Positions 7,256 through 14,498 of a DNA stretch of 18,026 nucleotides are shown piece after piece. Source of the DNA: an uncultured Oscillospiraceae bacterium (lineage in GTDB: Bacteria > Bacillota > Clostridia > Oscillospirales > Oscillospiraceae); contig CAADUV010000226.1 of NCBI GenBank assembly GCA_900752305.1, positions 1-18,026 of the forward strand. The letters run 5' to 3'. The translations under genes and the position numbers were made by a program. The notes beneath the pieces are model-generated. The model saw only the letters and a program-made list of their open reading frames with translations, made no database searches and was not told where the DNA came from. Numbering within the stretch: position 1 is the first letter of the stretch; each line of letters starts with the position of its first letter.

Positions 7256-7262
7256 GCGACTG

Positions 7263-7632
7263 CCTCCCCCTTTTCCCGTTTTATTTCGTGTTCTTTTTAC
7301 GAAAAACCTCACATCTCCCCTCCCTCTTTTAGGCATACAGAACAGAAAAATTCCCCCATCCCGCGCCCACGCTTCCGGCGTCGGAGTTTGGGGGTTGGAT
7401 TTTTATAATTTTTTTGTTAACAATTTGTTCAACTTTTCCCCCGCCAGCTTCTCTTTCCCCCTGTTTTACCGGTATCTGCGTTGGAAATCCGGACTCTTTT
7501 TACAGCCCGTCTGTCATTTCCACCAAAGGCATTTTCCGAACTTTTTTCTACTCTTTTTTGGGGAATGTCCTGGAATTTTCCGTTGGAAGGAACGGACAGA
7601 AAAAAATTTTCGCCCGCCCCCTCCATTTCCGC
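7263..7632. other. Non-coding spacer between the hydrogenase operon and the HD gene
   Basis: No convincing gene is visible. The plus strand is strongly pyrimidine-rich with many runs of T and C. Two details stand out: a dyad-like GTTAACAA-T-TTGTTCAAC at 7416-7433, and a possible second terminator-like hairpin on the minus strand (CCCCCA at 7389-7394 complement pairing with TGGGGG at 7353-7358 complement, then AATTTTT at 7352-7346). The short open frames here have no ribosome binding sites and low-complexity composition. Confidence 0.5.
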
Positions 7633-7672
7633 AAAAAAAGATTGGCAAAGTGCCGTTCCCCTCCGCCAATCT
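7633..7672 (-). terminator. Rho-independent terminator after the HD-domain gene
   Basis: On the minus strand AGATTGGC (7672-7665) pairs with GCCAATCT (7646-7639), an eight-pair perfect stem with an 18-base loop, and runs straight into a seven-T tract (7639-7633). It lies 70 bases past the stop of the HD-domain gene and should end the ttcA-like/tcdA/HD transcript. Confidence 0.78.
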
Positions 7673-7742
7673 CCAGTATTTTCAAATTATCCCCGGGGAA
7701 CCCCCGGATTTTTCCTGCTATTGGAACATCCAATTTTCTCTA

Positions 7743-8327
7743 TTACAGCGCCGACATAGCCTCATTCACCTGGTCCTCGCAGGAGCGCATGGCCAGGATG
7801 GTTTTGGAGATCAAGTCCTCCACCGTCCACCCCAGACGCTCCGCGCCGGTGGTGATGACCTCACGGGAACAGCCCGCCGCGAAGCTGTGCTGCTTGAACT
7901 TCTTCTTCACCGATTTCAGCTCCAGATCCTTGGTGCTCTTGGAGGGACGCATCAGCGCCGTGGCCCAGATGAGACCGGTCAGTTCGTCGGCGGCAAAGAG
8001 CACCTTTTCCATCTCATGCACCGGCTGGATGTCCACCGTCAACCCGTAGCCGTGGCTGCACACCGCGTGGATGAGGTCCTCGTCCGCGCCGCCCTCTCGC
8101 AGCAGCTCCGGCGCCTTGATGCAGTGCTGGTCGGGGTACTGCTCAAAGTCGATGTCGTGGAGCAAGCCCACGTTGCCCCAGAAATCCACGTCCTCGCCGT
8201 AGCCCAGCTCCTGGGCGTACCAGCGCATGACCCCTTCCACCGTCAGCGCGTGCTGGAGATGGAAATGATCCTGATTGTACTTGCACAGCAGCTCCCATGC
8301 TGCCTGTCGATCCATGGTCTGTTTCAT
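7743..8327 (-). CDS. HD-domain phosphohydrolase family protein
   Basis: A 194-residue soluble protein with the HD metal-dependent phosphohydrolase pattern: H26 (in HLQHALTVEG), the HD pair H57-D58 (in GLLHDID), a further histidine in HAVCSHG near residues 87-92, and an aspartate at about D114 (in FAADELTGLI). These are the expected metal ligands. The substrate cannot be read from the sequence; close relatives are annotated only as HD-domain hydrolases. The ATG at 8327 is chosen because GGAGG lies eight bases upstream, although the frame stays open much further. The gene follows tcdA by 17 bases, so it is probably co-transcribed with two tRNA-modification genes. This does not prove a role in tRNA metabolism. 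Confidence 0.85.
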   Translation of the reverse strand: MKQTMDRQAAWELLCKYNQDHFHLQHALTVEGVMRWYAQELGYGEDVDFWGNVGLLHDIDFEQYPDQHCIKAPELLREGGADEDLIHAVCSHGYGLTVDIQPVHEMEKVLFAADELTGLIWATALMRPSKSTKDLELKSVKKKFKQHSFAAGCSREVITTGAERLGWTVEDLISKTILAMRSCEDQVNEAMSAL

Positions 8328-8344
8328 GTTTGGTTCCTCCTTGT

Positions 8345-9058
8345 TTATTTCGCTAACAAATCCTTGACCACCTGGCTGGCCGCGATCAGCCCCGCCACCG
8401 GCGGCACAAAGGGCACGCTCCCCGGGGTGCTCCGGCGGGTACTGCCCGGCTCCGGTTCCGGCTGGAACAACGTCTTGTGGGGCAGCTCGGTGGAGTAGAC
8501 CACCTTCAGGTGGGTGATGCCTCGCTTTTTGAGTTCCTTCCGCATGACCCGTGCCAGTCCGTCGCCGGAGGTCTTGGAGATGTCCGTGACGGTGAAGGAC
8601 GTGGGGTCTAATTTGTTGCCGGTACCCATGGCGCACAGGATGGGGGTCCCAGCCGCCTTAGCGCGGGTAATTAACTCCAATTTTCCCGTCACTGTGTCGA
8701 TGGCGTCCACGATGTAGTCATACCGGGTCAGGTCGAACTGGTCGGCGGTGTCCGGCAGATAAAAGGTCTTCCACAGCGTGACCTTGATATCCGGATTGAT
8801 GTCCAGCACCCGCTCCTTGGCCACGTCCGCCTTGTCCCGTCCAATGGTGCTGTGGAGGGCGAAAATTTGGCGGTTCAAATTGCTTACGCTGACCGTATCA
8901 TGGGCGATCAGATCCAGCGCCCCGACACCGCTCCGCGCCAGCGCCTCCACCACGTAGCCGCCCACGCCGCCCAGGCCGAACACGGCCACTCTGGCCTGCT
9001 GCAGGCGTTCAATGGCTTCTCTGCCCAGCAATAATTCCGTTCTCACAAAGGCTTCCAT
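8345..9058 (-). CDS. tcdA: TcdA, tRNA threonylcarbamoyladenosine dehydratase (ThiF/E1-like)
   Basis: TcdA uses ATP to convert t6A37 of ANN-decoding tRNAs into the cyclic form ct6A. The 237-residue protein has the E1-like nucleotide-binding loop GLGGVGG at residues 28-34, an aspartate at D54 and the following SNLNRQ (N62-R63-Q64), typical of the ThiF/MoeB fold. The family's DAIDT motif (DYIVDAIDTVTGK) is present. The length is slightly below that of the E. coli protein (268 residues). A TTG at 9064 also has the frame, but the ATG at 9058, ten bases after GGAGG, is the better start. It begins two bases past the upstream ttcA-like stop, so the two tRNA-modification genes are almost certainly one unit. 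Confidence 0.92.
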   Translation of the reverse strand: MEAFVRTELLLGREAIERLQQARVAVFGLGGVGGYVVEALARSGVGALDLIAHDTVSVSNLNRQIFALHSTIGRDKADVAKERVLDINPDIKVTLWKTFYLPDTADQFDLTRYDYIVDAIDTVTGKLELITRAKAAGTPILCAMGTGNKLDPTSFTVTDISKTSGDGLARVMRKELKKRGITHLKVVYSTELPHKTLFQPEPEPGSTRRSTPGSVPFVPPVAGLIAASQVVKDLLAK

Positions 9059-9060
9059 CT

Positions 9061-9939
9061 TCAACCTTCCTCCTCTGGCTTCCCCAGGGCACTCCCTAGG
9101 GTATCATACCACTCCAAAAACGTGTGCTCTACCCCGGCGGACTTGTAGCCCACCATGGTGTCCAAGCTGACGGCGTGGATGGCTTTGAAAATATTCTTGG
9201 GCACCTGGCTGTTCTCCTCTGCCAGGGTGGCGATGAGCTGCTTCACCGCCTGCCGCTTGGAGGTGCCGATGCCGTCCAGGCTCTGGGACATCTTCTCCGT
9301 CATCCGGCAGGCGCACTGGATGAACTCCAGGTCGTTGTACCGCTTCCAGGCGATGATGTCCTTCTCCTTGACACAGTACAAGGGACGAATCAGCTCCATC
9401 CCCGGAAAGTTGGTGCTGTGGAGCTTGGGCATCATCCCCTGAATCTGCCCGCCGTAGAGCATCCCCATCAGCGTCGTCTCGATGACGTCATCAAAGTGGT
9501 GCCCCAGGGCGATCTTGTTGCACCCCACCGACTGGGCCAAGCTGTACAAATGCCCCCGGCGCATCCGGGCGCAGAGGTAGCAGCAGTTCTTCGGCTCGTG
9601 CTCGGTGACGGCGAAGATGTTGGTGTCAAAGATCTGGATGGGGATGTTCAGCAGCGCGGCGTTCTCCTCAATCTTCGCCCGGTTCACCGGATGGTATCCG
9701 GGATCCATGACCAGATACTTGGCCTCAAAGGGCACCTCGCTGACCCGCTGTAGCTGCTGGATGAGCTTGGCCTGGAGCATGGAGTCCTTGCCGCCGGAGA
9801 TGCACACCGCCACCCGATCTCCCGCCTGGATCAGTTCGTATCGCTTCACCGCCGCGATAAAGGGATTCCACAGTTCCTTTCGGTATTTTTTCACAATGCT
9901 GCGCTCAATGAGCTGCTGTCGGCTGAGCTGACGTGCCAT
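9061..9939 (-). CDS. TtcA-family PP-loop tRNA 2-thiolation enzyme
   Basis: The 292-residue protein belongs to the PP-loop ATPases that adenylate a tRNA base before sulfur transfer. The ATP loop SGGKDS is at residues 48-53. A CxxC pair (C120 and C123, in CCYLCARMRRG) and a further cysteine in QCACRM (residues 209-211) match the three iron-sulfur ligands of TtcA. TtcA makes 2-thiocytidine at position 32 of tRNA, but this branch in Firmicutes has several paralogues, so the exact base is uncertain. Upstream in-frame starts exist at 9981 (GTG) and 9954 (ATG); the ATG at 9939 is chosen because GGAGG lies eight bases before it. It is first in a three-gene minus-strand unit. Confidence 0.85.
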   Translation of the reverse strand: MARQLSRQQLIERSIVKKYRKELWNPFIAAVKRYELIQAGDRVAVCISGGKDSMLQAKLIQQLQRVSEVPFEAKYLVMDPGYHPVNRAKIEENAALLNIPIQIFDTNIFAVTEHEPKNCCYLCARMRRGHLYSLAQSVGCNKIALGHHFDDVIETTLMGMLYGGQIQGMMPKLHSTNFPGMELIRPLYCVKEKDIIAWKRYNDLEFIQCACRMTEKMSQSLDGIGTSKRQAVKQLIATLAEENSQVPKNIFKAIHAVSLDTMVGYKSAGVEHTFLEWYDTLGSALGKPEEEG

Positions 9940-10302
9940 CTCTTCCGCCTCCATATTTCGTGTTGTCCACCATGATACCACAACCGCCGCTAAAATACTA
10001 CCAATTTACTATGAAATACCGTTGTTTTCTCTTTGGGGACGACCCGGACGCAACAAACCTGACTTTAATGCCCTTTTGGCAGTTAGCCGCGTCTCACCCA
10101 CCATCCCACGCAATGGGTACCCAACTTCATGATTTTCTTTCTATTTTGACGGATTTTATCTCCATTTTTGTAACCTTTTCCTCCTTTTTCTAATCGGACT
10201 GTTACCTTGACTTCATCAGGAAAACATGGTATCTTAATAATATCTTAAAAAGTTTACTTTATAATTTTTTTGCTCATTGAAACTCCCCCTTTGGAGGAAC
10301 TT
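9940..10302. other. Divergent intergenic region between the ttcA-like and MBOAT genes
   Basis: This 363-base region is much richer in A+T than its neighbours and must hold the promoters of two divergent units. The right part holds the plus-strand promoter elements listed separately. On the minus strand GGAGG at 10184-10180 is followed by a 12-codon frame (10165-10127), which is too short to support on its own. No clear minus-strand promoter for the ttcA-like gene was recognised. Confidence 0.5.
10207..10265 (+). promoter_or_regulatory. Promoter region of the dlt-like operon, with 11-base direct repeats
   Basis: TTGACT (10207-10212), 17 bases, then TATCTT (10230-10235) forms a plausible vegetative promoter. 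A second -10 box, TATAAT (10260-10265), has no good -35. The octamer TATCTTAA occurs at 10230-10237 and again at 10241-10248, one helical turn apart. Such phasing is typical of OmpR-family response regulator sites; read on the minus strand it is TTTAAG-N5-ATTAAG, like the streptococcal CiaR consensus NTTAAG-N5-WTTAAG. Binding by any regulator is inference. Confidence 0.5.
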
Positions 10303-11955
10303 ATGGTTTTTACATCTTTCTCATTTTTGGGTTTTCTGGCGCTGACGATCCTGGCCTTCTGCCTGACCCCCAGACGCCGCCGCGCCCGGGACGTCCTGCC
10401 GTCCGGGAAGCATTTTCAGTCCAAACGCCACGCCACCGCCCTCCCCCCGCGGGGCTACGTCCTGCTGGCGTTCAGTCTGGTGTTCTACTCTTTCGCCGGC
10501 TGGAAGAAGCTGCTCTTCCTGCTCCTCACCGCTCTCTTCGTCTGGCTGTGCAGCCGGCAGATGGGGCAGGTTTATGACAACATGAACAACACCCTCAGCC
10601 GGTTGGAGGATCGGCGGGAAAAGGCCTCCGTTCAGAAGCGGTATCGCAAGCGCTGCCGCCGCCTGGCCGCCTTCGGCATCGTCATCCTGCTGGTGCTCTA
10701 CAGCTACTGCAAATACGGCGCCATGCTGGTGGAAGCCATCAGCAGCCTGCTGGTGAACCTGGGCAAGGGCGGCCCTATCTCCGTCTGGGAGGTCATCGTC
10801 CCCCTGGGTCTGTCCTACTACACCCTGTCCCTCATCGGCTACCTCTTGGACGTCTACTGGCGCAAGCAGGAGCACGAGAGCAACTTCGCCCTCTTCCTCC
10901 TCTGCGTGTGTTATTTTCCGCAAATTTTACAAGGGCCAATCCCCCGCTATCGCCTGCTGCGCAAGGAGTTTTTGGAGGACACCCCGGTCACCTCCCAGCA
11001 GCTCTGCCGGGGCGCGCAGCTCATCCTATGGGGCTATTTCAAGAAGCTGGTCATCGCCGACCGGCTGAACATTTTCATCACCGGCGTCCTGGGCAGCTAC
11101 CAGCTCTACGACGGCCTGGCCTTCTGGGTCACCGCCCTCTTCAGCACCTTCCAGCTCTACGCCGATTTCTCCGGCTGCATGGACATTGTCCAGGGCATCT
11201 CCGAGCTGTTCGGCATCACGTTGGAAAAGAACTTCGACCACCCCTTCACCTCCCGCAGCGTAGCGGAGTGGTGGCGCCGGTGGCACATCACCCTCTGTCA
11301 GTGGATGAAGGATTATGTCTACTTCCCACTGGCCGTCTCCCCCCACCTCATCAAGGTCGGCGGCAAGCTGAAAAAGCGCTTCAACGCCAAGGTGGGCAAA
11401 GCCTTCGTGACCATCGTCACCATTGGCGTCGTCTGGCTCCTCACCGGCCTGTGGCACGGGGTCAAGGTGTGCTACCTGATCTGGGGTCTCTACTACGCCC
11501 TCTTCCTCATCATTGACACCATCGCCCAGCCCAAGCGGCTCACCGCACGCCTCCACATTGACGGCGACAGCCCCGCCTGGCAGCGGTTCCAGATGGTGCG
11601 CACCACCCTGATCTTCTCCGTCGGCCGGCTCATCACCGTCCCCGACGACTTTGGCGTCTCCCTGCACCTGTTCAAGGGGATGTTCACCCACTTCAACCCC
11701 TGGATCTTCTGGGACGGCTCCCTGCTGACCGCCGGACTGGACGGCGCGAACCTGATCCTCTCCCTGCTCCTCATCACCCTCCTGCTGGTGGTGGAGCACA
11801 GCCAGGTGACCCGCGGCTCCATCCGAGATCGGGTGGCCACGTTGAAGCTGCCGGTGCGGTGGGTGGTCTGGTACGGCCTGCTGGCGGGCATCCTCATCTT
11901 GGGCATCTACGGCCCGGGCTACAGCGCCAGCAGCTTCGCCTATATGAACTTTTGA
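10303..11955 (+). CDS. MBOAT-family membrane acyltransferase (DltB/AlgI-like)
   Basis: A 550-residue polytopic membrane protein of the MBOAT family, which moves acyl or aminoacyl groups across the membrane onto extracellular acceptors. It holds about ten membrane helices. The family's two conserved regions are present: WWRRWHITLCQWMKDYVYFP around H328, and LLTGLWHG with the invariant catalytic histidine H385. FPQILQGPIPRY and LYADFSGCMDI are also typical of the DltB/AlgI/PatA branch. The ATG at 10303, after TTTGGAGGAACTT, is chosen over an upstream TTG at 10270. It comes first in an operon with a carrier protein, an AMP ligase and an SGNH protein, so the donor is probably the carrier-bound thioester, as for DltB. 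The acceptor polymer is unknown. Confidence 0.93.
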   Translation: MVFTSFSFLGFLALTILAFCLTPRRRRARDVLPSGKHFQSKRHATALPPRGYVLLAFSLVFYSFAGWKKLLFLLLTALFVWLCSRQMGQVYDNMNNTLSRLEDRREKASVQKRYRKRCRRLAAFGIVILLVLYSYCKYGAMLVEAISSLLVNLGKGGPISVWEVIVPLGLSYYTLSLIGYLLDVYWRKQEHESNFALFLLCVCYFPQILQGPIPRYRLLRKEFLEDTPVTSQQLCRGAQLILWGYFKKLVIADRLNIFITGVLGSYQLYDGLAFWVTALFSTFQLYADFSGCMDIVQGISELFGITLEKNFDHPFTSRSVAEWWRRWHITLCQWMKDYVYFPLAVSPHLIKVGGKLKKRFNAKVGKAFVTIVTIGVVWLLTGLWHGVKVCYLIWGLYYALFLIIDTIAQPKRLTARLHIDGDSPAWQRFQMVRTTLIFSVGRLITVPDDFGVSLHLFKGMFTHFNPWIFWDGSLLTAGLDGANLILSLLLITLLLVVEHSQVTRGSIRDRVATLKLPVRWVVWYGLLAGILILGIYGPGYSASSFAYMNF

Positions 11956-11992
11956 CTTTTATGTTTAGATATTAGATAAAGGAGAACACACT

Positions 11993-12223
11993 ATGAAAGA
12001 AAAATTGACCGCACTGTTGCAGGAAAACTTCTCTGAGATCGACTTCACCGAATCGGACGCCCTGGTGGACGACGGTATTTTGGAATCCATGACCCTGGTG
12101 GAGATCATCGCCACCATCGCCCTGGAGCTGGGCATCACCATCCCCTACGAAGAGGTCATCCCCCAGAACTTCAACTCCATCGCCGCCATGGCGGCCATGC
12201 TGGAAAGGCTGGAAGAAGCATGA
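11993..12223 (+). CDS. Acyl carrier protein, DltC-like
   Basis: A 76-residue acidic protein of the acyl/peptidyl carrier fold. The phosphopantetheine-attachment serine is S32, in DDGILESMTLVEI, which resembles the GLLDS context of DltC more than the DSL motif of fatty-acid ACP. Four helices and the usual length are expected. The ATG at 11993 has AAGGAG eight bases upstream. The gene lies 37 bases after the MBOAT gene, and its stop overlaps the start of the ligase (ATGA). It probably carries the group activated by the ligase to the MBOAT protein at the inner membrane face. A separate phosphopantetheinyl transferase would be needed and is not in the window. Confidence 0.92.
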   Translation: MKEKLTALLQENFSEIDFTESDALVDDGILESMTLVEIIATIALELGITIPYEEVIPQNFNSIAAMAAMLERLEEA

Positions 12224-14250
12224 TGACCCTGGTGGACGCTCTGTACCGGAACAGTGCAGAGCAGCCGGACAAAGTGGCGCTGATCTTCCGGGACCGGCAG
12301 GTGACCTACGGCCAGCTGCTGGAACAGGCCACCCTCCTGGGCGGCTACCTCCAAGCCAAGGGCATCCACCCCGGCGACCGGGTCATGCTCACCGGCGCGT
12401 CCCGTCCGGAGTACGTCATCGCCCTCCTGGCCGTCCAGTTCGTCGGCGGCGTCACCGTACCGGTTGACCGGAACCCACTCAAGACCACGCTGGCGTATAT
12501 TGCCCAACTGACCGACGCCAAGCTATACCTGTCCACCAACAAAAAGGTGCCGGACGGGCTGCCCTATGAGCGCTATACTGACGCTCTGGAGGCTGCCAAC
12601 ACCCTGGGACAGAGGGCAGTCCCCCCCACCGAGGACCCCGACCGCATCGCGGAATTGCTCTTCACCACCGGCACCACCGGACGCCCCAAGGGCGCTACCC
12701 ACACCCTCCGCTGCATCTCCGCCAATATGCACAACACCTACACCGGCATCGGCATGCGCAGCGATGATATTCTGCTGCTGCCCCTGCCCCTGAACCACTC
12801 CTTCGGGATGCGGGTGCTGCGAGCCATGCTCTGGGCAGGGGGCACCATCGTGCTGCAAAATGGGTTTGGCTTCGGTCGGGAGACCGAGCTGAACATCCAC
12901 CAGCATCACTGCACTGCCATGGCCTGCGTCCCCGCCTCCATGGACTTGATGCTCCAGCAGATGGGGGACGACCGGGCTCAGCAGGTCTTTGGGAAGTTGC
13001 GCTACATTGAGTTCGGCGCTGGCTCCCTCAGCATCCAGCGGAAGGAATTTCTGAGCCAGCTCCTGCCCAACACGGAGCTGTTCAACGTCTGGGGCTCCTC
13101 CGAGACCGGCGGCTGCCTGTTCCTCCACGTGAATCGGCACCTCGACCACGTGGCCGCGGTAGGACGTCCGTTGGAGGGCATCCAGGTGCGCCTGCTGGAC
13201 CAGGAAACCGGAAAACCGCTGGAGGGCATCGGCCCTGACGTGGTGGGGCGGCTGGCGCTCCAAGGCGAGATGCAGATGGTGGGCTATTGGGGCCTGCCGG
13301 AGCAGACCGCCGACGCATTGCAGGACGGCTGGCTGGTGACCAACGACCTGGTGTGGCGGGACGAGGATGGGTTCGTCTATATGCTGGGTCGTGCTGACGA
13401 CATCATCAATGTAGGCGGCGAGAAAGCCTCCCCCATCGAGATCGAAAACACCGCCTCCCTCTGTCCCGGTATTCGGGAATGCGCCTGCATCGGCGTGGAG
13501 GATGTGGGCGGTGTGCTGGGGGAAGTGCCTGCCCTGTACCTGGTAGCAGAATCGGCGGATTTTGATCCGGCCGATGTGACCAAATTCCTCACCCCCAAGC
13601 TGGAGAGCTATAAGCTCCCCAAAAAATTCGTCTTTGTCAACGCCTTGCCCCGCAACGCCATGGGCAAGCTGAATCGAAAGGAGTTGCGTAAAATGTGGTC
13701 TGATTCCGGCGACATGAGCTTGACCAACCCCACCTTTGAGACCATCCTGAACCGCCACAGCATCCGCCACTTCACCGACCAGCCCATCCCCCGTCGGCTG
13801 TTGGAAGCGGTGGTCAGCGCCGGTTACCACGCCCCCAGCAGTAAGAACCTGCAGACCTGGCGGTTCACCGTGCTGACCAATCAGGCGGAGATCCAGGCGC
13901 TGAAAGAGCTGATCGCCGCCACCGCCCAGCGGGTCGGTTCCTTCTTTTTTGGCTACAACAACCCCCAGGCGGTCATCCTGGTCTCCAACGATCAGCGCAA
14001 CCCCAACAGCATCCAGGACGCCTCCTGCGCAGTGGAGAACATCCTCCTGGCCGCCACTTCCTTCGGCCTGGGCGCCACCTGGATCAACGCCCTGCGCACC
14101 ATCTGCGACGAGCCGGAGATCCGCGCCAAGCTGGACGAGTACGGCATCCCCCAGACCCACACCGTCTGGTCTACCATCGTCCTGGGCTGGCCAGCCAAAG
14201 AGCCGAAGCCCATTGTAAAAAACCCCAACGTGGTTCACTTTGTGGACTGA
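12220..14250 (+). CDS. AMP-forming acyl/aminoacyl ligase fused to a C-terminal nitroreductase domain
   Basis: A 676-residue two-domain protein. Residues 1-492 form an AMP-forming ligase: P-loop TTGTTGRPKG at 149-158, NVWGSSETGG at 289-298, the hinge region with D376 and GRADDIINVGG at 390-400, and the C-terminal catalytic lysine K483 in NAMGKLNRKEL. Residues 503-676 form a nitroreductase-type flavin domain: NRHSIRHF at 511-518 and APSSKNLQTWRF at 538-549 (FMN-contact motifs), GLGATWI at 616-622, and a normal small-nitroreductase length. The frame is continuous and no internal start with a ribosome binding site precedes the second domain, so it is one chain. In the operon the ligase plays the DltA role of loading the carrier protein. 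Its substrate is not clear; the motifs fit general acyl ligases as well as DltA. Confidence 0.9.
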   Translation: MMTLVDALYRNSAEQPDKVALIFRDRQVTYGQLLEQATLLGGYLQAKGIHPGDRVMLTGASRPEYVIALLAVQFVGGVTVPVDRNPLKTTLAYIAQLTDAKLYLSTNKKVPDGLPYERYTDALEAANTLGQRAVPPTEDPDRIAELLFTTGTTGRPKGATHTLRCISANMHNTYTGIGMRSDDILLLPLPLNHSFGMRVLRAMLWAGGTIVLQNGFGFGRETELNIHQHHCTAMACVPASMDLMLQQMGDDRAQQVFGKLRYIEFGAGSLSIQRKEFLSQLLPNTELFNVWGSSETGGCLFLHVNRHLDHVAAVGRPLEGIQVRLLDQETGKPLEGIGPDVVGRLALQGEMQMVGYWGLPEQTADALQDGWLVTNDLVWRDEDGFVYMLGRADDIINVGGEKASPIEIENTASLCPGIRECACIGVEDVGGVLGEVPALYLVAESADFDPADVTKFLTPKLESYKLPKKFVFVNALPRNAMGKLNRKELRKMWSDSGDMSLTNPTFETILNRHSIRHFTDQPIPRRLLEAVVSAGYHAPSSKNLQTWRFTVLTNQAEIQALKELIAATAQRVGSFFFGYNNPQAVILVSNDQRNPNSIQDASCAVENILLAATSFGLGATWINALRTICDEPEIRAKLDEYGIPQTHTVWSTIVLGWPAKEPKPIVKNPNVVHFVD

Positions 14251-14251
14251 C
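14187..14251 (+). repeat. Direct repeat copy 1 (3' end of the ligase-nitroreductase gene)
   Basis: These 65 bases encode the last 21 codons and stop of the fusion gene, plus one base after the stop. They recur 208 bases downstream with four mismatches and no gaps. Confidence 0.95.
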
Positions 14252-14394
14252 CTGATTTGCACGGCCAGCCCAAACGCCGCAAGTGCGGCGTCTCAAGCGT
14301 TTTCCGCAGGAAAACCTTGGCGCAGGGACGATTCACTCGTCCCGAGCACGTTAAATCAAATGGGGTCCCCAAAAATCACAGATTTTTGGGGAAA
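14252..14394 (+). repeat. Multi-hairpin intergenic element between two direct repeats
   Basis: 143 bases packed with inverted repeats. TGATTT (14253-14258) can pair with AAATCA (14353-14358), enclosing three hairpins: 14274-14291 (ACGCCGC/GCGGCGT, AAGT loop), 14294-14319 (11 pairs with one bulged C) and 14325-14343 (GGGACGA/TCGTCCC). A fourth, 14366-14392, is a perfect 12-pair stem (TCCCCAAAAATC, ACA loop, GATTTTTGGGGA). No T tract follows, so it is not a standard terminator, and no protein is encoded. It resembles dispersed structured extragenic repeats or a small non-autonomous element; neither is proven. Confidence 0.75.
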
Positions 14395-14459
14395 CTGGCC
14401 AACAAAAGAGCCGAAACCCATTGTGAAAAACCCCAACGTGGTTCACTTTGTGGACTGAC
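14395..14459 (+). repeat. Direct repeat copy 2 (orphan nitroreductase 3' end)
   Basis: A second copy of the last 65 bases of the fusion gene region, identical except at four positions. Read in the same frame it encodes WPTKEPKPIVKNPNVVHFVD and a stop. The AAG/AAA and GTA/GTG differences are silent, and two further changes turn an alanine codon into threonine. It has no gene body upstream, so it is a remnant. The SGNH gene starts 39 bases later. Confidence 0.9.
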
Positions 14460-14498
14460 TGTTCCCCCCGAATTTCTCAGACACGGAGGTTGTGACAA

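Noticed and set aside
7416..7433. GTTAACAA-T-TTGTTCAAC as a BirA operator
   Set aside because: The half-sites are in the opposite orientation and lack the 14-16 base spacing of BirA operators, unlike the good match upstream of bioY.
7429..7733. Two minus-strand short frames in the spacer before the hydrogenase operon
   Set aside because: They overlap the terminator at 7633-7672 or purine-rich low-complexity DNA and lack suitable ribosome binding sites.
13728..14250. Nitroreductase as a separate gene starting at an internal ATG (codon 499)
   Set aside because: No ribosome binding site precedes that ATG, there is no stop codon between the domains, and the linker is short, so a fusion is the simpler reading.
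12523..14262. Long minus-strand open frame opposite the ligase-nitroreductase gene
   Set aside because: The composition (Gly, Gln, His, Val repeats) is typical of an antisense shadow. The plus strand encodes clear catalytic motifs and is coupled to the carrier gene.
14366..14392. The 12-pair hairpin as an intrinsic terminator
   Set aside because: No run of T follows on the plus strand; the next bases are AACTGGCC. The operon also continues into the SGNH gene shortly afterwards.
14240..14458. Short plus-strand frame through the hairpin element ending in a nitroreductase tail
   Set aside because: The first part translates structured non-coding DNA, and only the last 20 codons resemble a protein. 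It is a remnant of the repeat, not a gene.
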